Shown: positions 1 through 6,942 of the stretch, piece after piece
Position numbering within the stretch: the first letter of the stretch is position 1
How the letters are laid out: the number at the start of each line of letters is the position of its first letter
Source of the DNA: DASZBX01 sp035943635
GTDB taxonomy: Bacteria; Actinomycetota; Actinomycetes; Streptomycetales; Catenulisporaceae
Direction: 5' to 3'
NCBI GenBank assembly: GCA_035943635.1
Contig: DASZBX010000037.1
Span: forward strand, 1-11,090
DNA: 11,090 nt
Position numbers and translations under genes: made by a program
Notes under the pieces: generated by a model
Databases searched by the model: none
The model's input: the letters and a program-made list of their open reading frames with translations, nothing else
Told to the model about the DNA's origin: nothing

Positions 1-1
1 G

Positions 2-400
2 CTGGAAACGGGCGAGGTGGGTCGGGTGGTCTACACCCGGCGGGCGCTGCCTGCGGTGCTGCCGGTGAACTACGCGGTGCGTGAGGGCGGCATCTGGATC
101 TGGGCCGGCTCGGCTTCCTCGCTCGGTCTGGCGTTGCGCGGAGCGGTCGTCGCCTTCCAAGTGGACGACCTCGACTATGCGACGCACTCGGGATGGTCGG
201 TCACGGTGACGGGCTTGGCCCAGGTGGTGACCGACGGACCGAAGTTGGCGCGGGCGCGGGCTGACGGCCCGGTGCCTTGGGCGCCTGGTACCAAGGACGA
301 CCTGATCTGCATCTCGCTCGATATGGTGACCGGCCGGTGGCTCGGGGCGCGTGACCCCGCAGTAGGAAATCAACAGTACTCTGCTCAGGCCGCCGCGTGA
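2..400 (+). CDS. Pyridoxamine 5'-phosphate oxidase family protein, 5'-truncated by window edge
   Basis: Open from the first complete codon (position 2) to TGA at 398-400, so the true start lies upstream of the window; the GTG at 17 is internal. The visible peptide begins LETGEVGRVVYTRRALPAVL and continues with PVNYAV, the usual first strands of the flavin-binding split barrel in actinobacterial PPOX-like proteins. Later family-typical pieces are VVAFQVDDLD, GWSV and the late PWAPG plus GRWL tail. Such proteins usually bind FMN or F420 and act as cytoplasmic reductases or oxidases; the substrate cannot be told from sequence, and true PdxH activity is unlikely. About 20-30 N-terminal residues appear to be missing. 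The last roughly 15 residues after GRWL do not look like the family and may derive from neighbouring gene debris. Family assignment is firm, function is not. Confidence 0.85.
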   Translation: METGEVGRVVYTRRALPAVLPVNYAVREGGIWIWAGSASSLGLALRGAVVAFQVDDLDYATHSGWSVTVTGLAQVVTDGPKLARARADGPVPWAPGTKDDLICISLDMVTGRWLGARDPAVGNQQYSAQAAA

Positions 401-409
401 TCGGCGAGC

Positions 410-618
410 ATGACCGCTACAACCACCACAGCCACCACGGCCACCGCCGACCCAGCCCCGGCCGTGGTGGCCGGATGAGGGCATCGGGCGGCCCGCTTCG
501 CTGACGCACTGCGCTCGGAATCTGCGAAGGCACGCGCTGCCCCTGCGCCCGGTGGGCACCGGCTGCTGCGGTGATCCCGGGCATTGGTCTCGGCGCGCTG
601 ATCAGCGCGATGGCAGCC
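410..618 (+). pseudogene. Decayed N-terminal fragment of an ABC-2 permease, related to the intact permease at 4902
   Basis: An ATG at 410 opens a 22-codon frame rich in Thr/Ala, ending at TGA 476-478. From about 497 the same strand reads FADALRSESAKAR, matching FADTLRSEWTKAR (residues 27-39) of the intact permease at 4902-5747. After a net one-base deletion and a TGA in the old frame, homology resumes in another frame as GIGLGALISAM against GVGLGALISAL (residues 55-65). The similarity is visible at the DNA level too, for example a shared CTGCGCTCGGA and GCGCTGATCAGCGCG. Homology is lost near 618, before the second membrane segment. The fragment therefore has a stop, a frameshift and a 3' truncation and cannot encode a transporter. 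It is most simply the 5' relic of a paralogous exporter cassette. Confidence 0.75.
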
Positions 619-1074
619 GCCCTGACTACTCGGGACCTGAGGGGCTCGCCCGGGCCGGTCGTCCGGCCCGAGGCGTGTCTGACCGAGATGGCCGGTCTCC
701 TGATCGTGCTGCTGCGGGCCGGCTGGAGGCCCGGCGATCCGACCGGCCCGGGCAGCCGGCTGCACTTCGCCTACCGGCAGGCGACCACGGTCACCTGGCT
801 GGGTATCGTCGCCTGCCAGATCGGCACGGCCTTCGCCGTGTGTACCGAGCACGCATCGCTGCGCGAAGTGGGCGTGTTCACCAACCGGCCGCTGCTCGGC
901 GCGATAGGTGTGGCTCTGGCCTTCGCCGCGATCGTGATCTATCTGCCCCTGGTCCACCGGCTGTTCGGAACCGAGGCACTGGCCCCGAGCCAGTTGCTGA
1001 TCGTCCTGCCGTTCCCCTTCATCGTCTGGGGAGCCGACGAGGCCCGCCGATGGGTCAGGCGGCGCCGCACCTGA
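571..1074 (+). pseudogene. Remnant: C-terminal membrane domain of a P2-type cation-transporting ATPase
   Basis: A 167-codon frame from a GTG at 571 is chimeric. Its first 15 or so codons are permease debris; ATPase homology starts near 673 (EACLTEMAGLLIVLLRAGW) and runs to the natural stop at 1074. GWRPGDPTGPG, the segment around LGIVACQIGTAFAV, GVFTNRPLL and the final PFPFIVWGADEARR are hallmarks of the cation-ATPase C-terminal domain of actinobacterial Ca2+/Na+-type pumps. Three or four hydrophobic segments remain (residues about 38-50, 75-92, 108-128, 140-155). All catalytic parts (the DKTGT phosphorylation site, nucleotide-binding and actuator domains) are absent, so no transport is possible. 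There is no convincing ribosome-binding site before 571. The fragment keeps a clean reading frame, so the truncation may be fairly recent, or the piece may still be translated. Confidence 0.8.
651..670 (+). other. Perfect 8-bp hairpin with tetraloop between two pseudogene fragments
   Basis: CGGGCCGG (651-658), loop TCGT, CCGGCCCG (663-670): a perfect inverted repeat. It lies in the short stretch between the end of permease homology (about 618) and the beginning of ATPase homology (about 673). It could act as a terminator-like structure, but there is no T-run. It could also mark the recombination junction that joined the two fragments. Confidence 0.4.
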
Positions 1075-1103
1075 GCCGTCGTTCCCGGCGCCCGCGCAGC
1101 CGG

Positions 1104-1117
1104 GGGACCTTCGCCTC
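1104..1117. promoter_or_regulatory. Weak DosR/DevR-like box upstream of the first ABC cassette
   Basis: GGGACCTTCGCCTC matches the core of the mycobacterial DosR consensus (GGGACTWWAGTCCC) at 10 of 14 positions, with a perfect left half-site. It ends 73 bp before the ATG at 1191, about the same spacing as the similar sites before 3955 and 8589. In GC-rich DNA a 10-of-14 match can arise by chance, so this is only suggestive. A short inverted repeat, CCCAG-G-CTGGG (1139-1149), lies between it and the gene. Confidence 0.25.
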
Positions 1118-1190
1118 TACGTGTTCTGTCATCCGGACCCCAGGCTGGGCCCGACGGCACATACCGAGAACCAGGAGAAGGGCTGTACCC

Positions 1191-2131
<941 letters not shown>

Positions 2132-2135
<4 letters not shown>

Positions 2136-3790
2136 CCGACCTCCTGCTCCCGGTCGCACCGCGGGTCCTGACCCGGGCCGGCCGCCACCCGGGCCGGGTC
2201 GTTCTCGGCTATGTGGCCCGCAAGGCGTCCCGGTCCGGTCTGCTGTGGGGGCTCGTCTTCGGCTTCTTCGTGGTCGCCCAGACGATCGCGTACACCTCGG
2301 CCTACCAGACCCAGTCCTCCCGCGACCAGATGGCGCGGGCCTTCGGCTCCAACGTCGGCATCAACGCGCTGATCGGCCCGGCCCGGTCCATCAACACCGT
2401 CGCCGGCTACACCTCGTGGCGCGAGCTGGGCATCCTGAGTCTGCTCGGCTCGATCTGGGGGCTGATGACCTCCACCCGGCTGCTGCGCGGCGAGGAGGAG
2501 GCCGGGCGCTATGAGCTGTTCCTGGCCGGACAGACCACCCGCCGAGGCGCCCACGGCCAGGCCGTGGCCGGGCTCGGCGCCGGACTGCTGGCCCTGTTCG
2601 CGGGCACGACGCTCGGAACCGTGCTGACCGGCCGGATCTCCTCGGTCGGCTTCCCGATCAGCCACTGCCTGTACTTCTCCCTCACCCTCGTTGCCTCCGC
2701 GGCGCTGTTCCTGGCGGTCGGAGCGCTGACCAGCCAACTGGGCGACACCCGCCGGCGTGCCGCGACAATGGCCGGGGCGGTGTTCGGCGTCTGCTACACC
2801 CTGCGGATGGTCGCCGACTCCGGCCCCGGGCTGCACTGGCTGGTGTGGCTCAGCCCGCTGGGCTGGATCGAGCAGTCCCGGCCGCTGACCGACCCGAACC
2901 CGGCGGCCCTCCTGCCGGTGCTCGCCCTGATCATCACCCTGACTGCCCTGACCGTGCGCTCGGCCGCCACCCGCGACCTGGCTGTGGCCACCCTGCCCGA
3001 GCGCGACCACGCACGACCGCACCTGACCCTGCTCGCCGGTCCGATCGGGCTGGCCGTCCGGCTGACCCGGTCGACGGCGCTGGCCTGGGTCCTGGCCGTC
3101 GGCGCCTTCTCCGTCCTGCTCGGCACGGTCGCCGAATCCTCCACCGAGGACACCAGCGGCAACACGGCCATCGAGCAGACCCTCGGCCGGCTCGGCGGGC
3201 ACGGCTCCCTGGTCCAGGAGTACCTCGGTCTCACCTTCCTCATCCTTGCCCTGATACTCACGCTGACGGCGGCGGGGCAGGTCACCGCGATCCGGGCGGA
3301 GGAGGGCGACGGGCGGTTGGACAACCTCCTGGTGCGCCCGGTCAGCCGGGCATCGTGGTTCGCCGGCCGACTGGGCCTGTCCGCCCTGCTGCTGGTCGCG
3401 ACGGGTGTCCTGGCCGGCCTCGGGTCGTGGGCGGGCGCGCCCAGCCAGCACAGCGTGGCGGGCTTCGGCTCCCTCCTGGCCGCCGGGCTCAACGTCGTGC
3501 CACCGGCACTGTTCCTGCTCGGGCTCGGCGCGCTCGGGCTCGGCGCCTGGCCCCGGCGCGCCTCGGCCGTCGTCTACGGATACCTCGCCTGGTCGTTCCT
3601 GGTCGAGTTCACCGGGGCCGTCGTCCACGCCGACCACTGGCTGATGGACACCTCAGTGTTCTTCCACATGGTGCCGGCGCCCGCCACCAGCCCCGACTGG
3701 ACCGGCGCGGCGGTGATCACCGGGCTCGGCCTGGTCGGCGCACTGGTCGGCGGCATCCTCCTGAACCGCCGCGACCTGATCACGGCATAG
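2132..3790 (+). CDS. ABC-2 exporter permease, two-repeat (TnrB3-like, polyketide antibiotic exporter family)
   Basis: 552-residue integral membrane protein, about 12 hydrophobic segments, and the partner of the ATPase ending at 2135. The start is the GTG at 2132, overlapping the ATPase stop (GTGA), which implies translational coupling. The open frame upstream of 2132 is only a shadow of the ATPase. The protein looks like an internal duplication: each half carries a first membrane helix followed later by a conserved cytoplasmic coupling motif, LLRGEEEAGRYELFL (residues 117-131) in the N-half and IRAEEGDGRLDNLL (387-400) in the C-half. Length, the double motif and the pairing with a separate ATPase fit the 'putative exporter of polyketide antibiotics' family typified by the tetronasin-resistance permease TnrB3. 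One polypeptide thus probably supplies both transmembrane halves of the transporter. Family assignment is good; the cargo is not predictable. Confidence 0.9.
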
Positions 3791-3800
3791 GCCGCCGTGA
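3780..3800 (+). terminator. Possible weak terminator hairpin over the permease stop codon
   Basis: TCACGGC (3780-3786) and GCCGTGA (3794-3800) form a 7-bp stem with a 7-nt loop that contains the TAG stop. There is no T-tract. It is followed by a short direct repeat, AAGGCCCGG at 3800-3808 and 3825-3833. It may slow or end transcription of the first ABC operon; evidence is modest. Confidence 0.3.
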
Positions 3801-3857
3801 AGGCCCGGAAGGTCTGACGTGCGCAAGGCCCGGTTCCGCCTGTCGGCACTTCGGAGC

Positions 3858-3871
3858 AGGTCTTTCGGCCC
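3858..3871. promoter_or_regulatory. Weak DosR/DevR-like box upstream of the second ABC cassette
   Basis: AGGTCTTTCGGCCC matches the GGGACTWWAGTCCC core at 10 of 14 positions, including the TTT centre shared with the stronger site at 8481-8494. It ends 83 bp before the ATG at 3955. The rest of the 3791-3954 gap shows only the direct repeat AAGGCCCGG and the ribosome-binding site AAGGA (3939-3943). Confidence 0.25.
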
Positions 3872-3954
3872 TGTCATGAAACCCGCCCGGCGACGAGAGT
3901 GACGACGATGCCGATGGCCGTTCGTCGGCCCGAAGCCTAAGGACAGTGATCGCC

Positions 3955-4905
3955 ATGCCGCTCGGACCGGCGCAGTTTTCCTCGACCGGCCAGCGGATCG
4001 AGGCGAGAGGACTGACCAAGCGTTACGGCGGGACCCTGGCGGTGGACGACCTGAGTTTCACCGTCAACCCGGGTGTGGTCACCGGCTTCATCGGGCCCAA
4101 CGGGGCCGGTAAGACCACGACCATGAGGATGATCCTCGGGCTGGACCATCCGTCCGGCGGCGAGGTCACCGTCGGGGGCAGGCGGTACCGGGACCTGCCG
4201 GCCCCGATGCGCGAGGTCGGCGCACTCATCGACGCCAAGGCGGTACACCCGAGCCGGACGGCTTTCCACCATCTGCTGAGCCTGGCGCAGAGCAACGCCA
4301 TCCGGGCCGGACGGGTCGACGAAGTCCTCGGTCTGGTCGGCCTGGAGGCCGTCGCCGGGCGCAAGGTCGGCGGGTTCTCCCTGGGCATGTGCCAACGGCT
4401 GGGAATCGCCGCCGCGCTGCTCGGGGACCCGCCGGTGCTGATGTTCGACGAGCCGGTCAACGGCCTGGACCCCGAGGGCATCGTGTGGATCCGCGGGCTC
4501 ATGCGCGACCTGGCCGCCGAAGGCCGCACGGTCTTCGTCTCCAGCCATCTGATGAGTGAGATGGCGCTGACCGCCGACCACCTGATCGTGATCGGCCAGG
4601 GCAGGCTGCTGCGCGACGTGGGCGCCAGCGAGTTCATCGAGTCCGGCACCGGCCACTGGGTCCTGGTGCGCTGCGACCGGCTCGGCGAACTCTCGGCAGC
4701 GCTGACCGAGTCCGGGGCCCGGGTGGGGCCCGGAGTCGACGAGAGCATCCAGGTCACCGGAACGGACAGCCGGGCGATCGGCGAACTGGCCGACGCCCGA
4801 GGCCTGATCCTGTACGAACTGGCGACCCAGCACGCATCCCTGGAGGACGCATTCATGGACCTGACCCGCGACGACGTCGAGTTCCGGGCGAGCGTGGCGG
4901 CATGA
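3955..4905 (+). CDS. ABC-2 transporter ATP-binding protein
   Basis: 316-residue ATPase. Walker A GPNGAGKT (47-54); signature region FSLGMCQR (141-148); Walker B VLMFDEP (161-167); D-loop NGLDP (169-173); switch His198 in VSSHLMSE; then a C-terminal accessory domain ending in ASLEDAFMDLTRDDVEF, usual for actinobacterial ABC-2 ATPases. Related proteins normally read SLGMRQRLG; here Cys146 replaces the Arg, an unusual change next to the signature loop. The ATG at 3955 is preferred over the GTG at 3946 because AAGGA (3939-3943) lies 11 nt before the ATG but only 2 nt before the GTG. It overlaps the next gene by ATGA, so the two are surely co-translated. It energises the half-size permease at 4902, probably for export of a lipid, peptide or drug; the substrate is unknown. 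Confidence 0.93.
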   Translation: MPLGPAQFSSTGQRIEARGLTKRYGGTLAVDDLSFTVNPGVVTGFIGPNGAGKTTTMRMILGLDHPSGGEVTVGGRRYRDLPAPMREVGALIDAKAVHPSRTAFHHLLSLAQSNAIRAGRVDEVLGLVGLEAVAGRKVGGFSLGMCQRLGIAAALLGDPPVLMFDEPVNGLDPEGIVWIRGLMRDLAAEGRTVFVSSHLMSEMALTADHLIVIGQGRLLRDVGASEFIESGTGHWVLVRCDRLGELSAALTESGARVGPGVDESIQVTGTDSRAIGELADARGLILYELATQHASLEDAFMDLTRDDVEFRASVAA

Positions 4906-5747
4906 GCGCCGCCGCGGCCACCGTCGCCGCCGACCTGGTCCCTCCCGGCGGCCCCGGCGGCGGATACCGGGTGCCCGGCTTCGCCGACACCCTGCGCTCG
5001 GAGTGGACCAAGGCGCGCACCGTCCCGTCCACCTTGTGGACCCTGGCCGCCGCGGTGGTTCTGGGAGTCGGCCTCGGTGCGCTGATCAGCGCGCTGTCAT
5101 CGCGCCAGTACGCCAAGGGGCTGGCCGATGTCCGCCGGTTGTGGGACCCGACCTCGATCAGCGGTTCCGGCCTGGCGATCGCGCAACTGGCGATCGGCGT
5201 CCTCGGAGTCCTGATCGTCACCTCGGAGTATTCCACCGGTGCGATCCGCAGCGGCCTGACCGCTGTTCCCCGCCGTGGCAGGTTCCTGGCGGCCAAGGCC
5301 GCCGTGGTGGCGGCCCTGACGTTCGTCACCGTGCAGGTCACCGCCTTCGCGGCCTTCTTCCTCGGCCAGGCGCTGATCTCCGGCCACGCGCCGACCGCCG
5401 GCCTCGGGCAGTCCGGCGTCCTGCGGGCGCTGGTCGGCTGCGGACTGGACGGCGCGTTGATCGGCCTGTTCGGGCTGGCGCTCGGCGCGCTCGTGCGCAA
5501 CGCCGCCGGCGCCATCAGTGTTCTGGTGGCCGTGTTCTTCGTCCTGCCCGCGATCGCCCAGGCCCTGCCGGCCTCGGTCAGGAACCCCGTCGAGGAGTTC
5601 TGGCCCACCCAGGCCGGCCAGCAGGTGACCGAGGTGGTCCGCCAAGCCCACACGCTCTCGCCGTGGGCCGGGTTCGCCGTCATGTGCCTGTTCGTCGCGA
5701 TCGTGCTGTCCGCGGCGTTCCTCGTGCTGGACCGCCGCGATGCGTGA
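4902..5747 (+). CDS. ABC-2 family transporter permease
   Basis: 281-residue membrane protein whose ATG overlaps the ATPase stop (ATGA). After a Gly/Pro/Ala-rich N-terminal tail comes DTLRSEWTKARTVPSTLWTL (29-48), the amphipathic elbow typical of actinobacterial ABC-2 permeases. Six or so hydrophobic segments follow (about 45-65, 90-107, 133-160, 174-198, 202-224, 254-276). TSEYSTGAIRSGLTAVPRR (107-125) is the family's conserved cytoplasmic loop, and the protein ends FLVLDRRDA. At this size it should work as a homodimer with two copies of the upstream ATPase. A frameshifted relic of a close paralogue lies at 410-618. The family is firm, the cargo unknown. Confidence 0.92.
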   Translation: MSAAAATVAADLVPPGGPGGGYRVPGFADTLRSEWTKARTVPSTLWTLAAAVVLGVGLGALISALSSRQYAKGLADVRRLWDPTSISGSGLAIAQLAIGVLGVLIVTSEYSTGAIRSGLTAVPRRGRFLAAKAAVVAALTFVTVQVTAFAAFFLGQALISGHAPTAGLGQSGVLRALVGCGLDGALIGLFGLALGALVRNAAGAISVLVAVFFVLPAIAQALPASVRNPVEEFWPTQAGQQVTEVVRQAHTLSPWAGFAVMCLFVAIVLSAAFLVLDRRDA

Positions 5748-5780
5748 TCGGCCCGGCCGGTGGACGCAGCCCGTCACGCA
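5741..5780 (+). terminator. Possible hairpin after the second ABC operon
   Basis: TGCGTGA (5741-5747, including the stop codon) is complementary to TCACGCA (5774-5780), giving a 7-bp stem around a 26-nt GC-rich loop. No T-tract is present. It could end the 3955-5747 operon, but the long loop makes this tentative. Confidence 0.25.
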
Positions 5781-5808
5781 GGCACGATATCGCCCCAGAA
5801 GCAGTGGG

Positions 5809-5840
5809 TTGACGCATTGAATCAGCTGACGAATTCATAC
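5809..5840 (+). promoter_or_regulatory. Possible sigma-70-type promoter in a locally AT-richer stretch
   Basis: TTGACG (5809-5814) resembles a -35 element. Candidate -10 hexamers downstream are GAATTC at 16 bp or TTCATA at 19 bp, neither ideal. The surrounding 40 bp is clearly less GC-rich than the rest of the window. It is followed by AGAAGGA and an ATG at 5861 that opens only 9 codons, then by the small frame at 5887. It may be the orphan promoter of a lost gene. Confidence 0.25.
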
Positions 5841-5886
5841 GGCAGACCAAAGAAGGATCAATGCTCGACAACGCCGGGAGGCAACA

Positions 5887-5979
5887 ATGACGAACATGAC
5901 GGTGACGCGGTGGACCGGGGTTCTGGCTCGGCCGGTCAGCCGGCGGAGACAATCGCGTGACCCATGTGCTGCTGGATGA
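5887..5979 (+). CDS. Short 30-codon reading frame with a good ribosome-binding site, unknown
   Basis: GGGAGG (5876-5881) lies 5 nt before an ATG at 5887 that opens a 30-residue frame beginning MTNMTVTRWTGVLARPVSRR. A preceding 9-codon frame (5861-5890) overlaps it by ATGA. No family is recognised. The 3' part overlaps, in a different frame, the PRC-barrel relic, so the most likely reading is the 5' end of a lost gene joined by deletion to the PRC-barrel tail. A genuine small peptide cannot be excluded. Confidence 0.2.
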   Translation: MTNMTVTRWTGVLARPVSRRRQSRDPCAAG

Positions 5980-6112
5980 AGGACGCCTCTGGGGTAAGAA
6001 GCTGGTAGCCATCCGGATCGGAGCGGTGAAGAGCGTTGGTCACGGCGTGCGGCTGGGTCTGACCAAAGACGAGGTACGTGATCTGTCCCCGGTCGGGGTG
6101 AACCAGGGCTGA
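5939..6112 (+). pseudogene. Remnant: C-terminal end of a PRC-barrel domain protein
   Basis: In the frame of GTG 5957, the text VTHVLLDEGRLWGKKLVAIR followed by IGAVKSVGHGVRLGLTKDEV and RDLSPV runs to TGA at 6110-6112. This is the ending of actinobacterial PRC-barrel proteins, whose usual form is close to 'HHVTHVLLxEGHLWGxKxVAIPIxAV...GVRLxLTKxxVxDLPPV'. Homology begins near 5942. Upstream the frame is closed by several TGA codons (5888, 5897, 5903), so the first PRC repeat and the start of the gene are gone. PRC-barrel proteins of this type occur in stress regions next to universal-stress and CBS proteins. The piece is probably not functional, though 51 codons from GTG 5957 remain open. Confidence 0.7.
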
Positions 6113-6132
6113 TTCGGCGGGCATCGGCGGGG

Positions 6133-6179
6133 GTGTGGTCGGTCCCGTGATCTGCTGAGTGTTGCGGGTCGAAGGTCCC
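6133..6179. promoter_or_regulatory. DosR/DevR-like box pair in the lemA leader
   Basis: GGGTCGAAGGTCCC (6166-6179) matches the DosR core GGGACTWWAGTCCC at 11 of 14 positions, with a complete right half-site GTCCC and an AT centre. A second, poorer element ending in the same half-site (GTCCC at 6142-6146, 14-mer 6133-6146) lies 33 bp upstream, three helical turns, a spacing seen with paired response-regulator sites. The stronger box ends 164 bp before the lemA ATG. The remaining leader (6180-6343) holds no gene that I can support, only hairpins. Confidence 0.4.
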
Positions 6180-6264
6180 GGGTGCTGGTGACCATCGGCC
6201 CCTGTCCCTGCCCTGGCTGGGGGATTAGCGTCGGGACCAGGCGATGCTCGCGGGTCCGGTTTTC

Positions 6265-6281
6265 GGGCGGCGGTGCCGCCC
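6265..6281 (+). other. Perfect 7-bp hairpin in the lemA 5' leader
   Basis: GGGCGGC (6265-6271), loop GGT, GCCGCCC (6275-6281). It lies 62 bp before the lemA start. It may be an attenuator or mRNA-stabilising structure, or chance in GC-rich DNA. The lemA ribosome-binding site (6329-6334) is outside the stem. Confidence 0.3.
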
Positions 6282-6343
6282 TCCCGTTCCCGTGGGCCGC
6301 GCTGTGGCCTGACTCGGCGGGCAAGACTGAGGAGTGCACATCT

Positions 6344-6931
6344 ATGACTGTTCTTGTGGTAGTCGTTGTCATCCTGCTGGTCGTTGCGGCGGGGGCGGGT
6401 TTTGCCTTCAACGGGCTGGTTCGCCGGCGTAACCGGACGGGCGAGGCCTGGTCGCAGATCGATGTGGAGCTTAAGCGGCGCCACGATCTGATCCCGAACC
6501 TGGTGCAGGCCGTGCAGGGGTACGCCGTGCACGAGAGTGCGACATTCCAGGCGGTGACCGCCTCGCGGGCTTCGGCGATCAGCGCCGGTGCGTCCGGGGA
6601 TCCGGGGGCCGTTGCGTCCGCCGAGAACACGTTGAACACTTCCCTGCGTTCCCTGTTCGCGGTGGCCGAGAACTATCCGGCGCTGCGCGCCGAGGAGGGG
6701 TTCGTGGCCTTGCAGGGGCAGTTGACCAGCAGTGAGGACAAGGTCGAATACGCCCGGCACTACTACAACACCAGTGTTCGGGACTACAACACGGCGACGG
6801 GGACCTTCCCGCGCACGCTGATCGCCGGACCGTTCGGGTTCCGCCCGGCCGTGTTCTTCCAGTCTGATGACGCCGACCGGGCCGTCCCGCTCGTGGACTT
6901 CACCTTCCCCGCCGTGCCCTCGGCAGGCTGA
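6344..6931 (+). CDS. lemA: LemA family membrane protein
   Basis: 195 residues, a normal LemA length. An N-terminal hydrophobic helix (about 2-22, VVVVVILLVV) has almost no residues before it, giving a single-pass anchor. The body is the antiparallel helical LemA domain: RNRTGEAWSQIDVELKRRHD (29-48) followed by LIPNLV, AENYPALRA (108-116), SSEDKVEYARHYYNTSVRDY (129-148) and a closing FP...FF segment. ATG 6344 is chosen because GAGGAG (6329-6334) sits 9 nt upstream and the signal-anchor begins at once; the frame is open back to 6182 but that extension is not protein-like. LemA has no settled biochemical role. It recurs beside M48/HtpX proteases and envelope-stress genes, as here, where the protease follows after 11 bp. 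Possible transcription from the boxes at 6133-6179. Confidence 0.93.
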   Translation: MTVLVVVVVILLVVAAGAGFAFNGLVRRRNRTGEAWSQIDVELKRRHDLIPNLVQAVQGYAVHESATFQAVTASRASAISAGASGDPGAVASAENTLNTSLRSLFAVAENYPALRAEEGFVALQGQLTSSEDKVEYARHYYNTSVRDYNTATGTFPRTLIAGPFGFRPAVFFQSDDADRAVPLVDFTFPAVPSAG

Positions 6932-6942
6932 GGCGCGTACCG

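Noticed and set aside
552..1190. A long N-terminal extension of the first ABC ATPase, since the frame is open from 552.
   Set aside because: That frame runs through permease and P-type ATPase relics in the wrong frame. ATPase homology starts at the ATG at 1191, which has a ribosome-binding site.
3946..3954. GTG at 3946 as the start of the second ABC ATPase.
   Set aside because: The AAGGA ribosome-binding site is only 2 nt away; the ATG at 3955 has workable spacing.
5936..6130. A plausible-looking minus-strand peptide ending ...QQHMGHAIVSAG.
   Set aside because: The same bases read on the plus strand give an unmistakable PRC-barrel ending, so the minus-strand reading is its complement.
6182..6343. 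A 54-residue N-terminal extension of LemA.
   Set aside because: Residues are not protein-like, and a good ribosome-binding site and the membrane anchor both point to ATG 6344.
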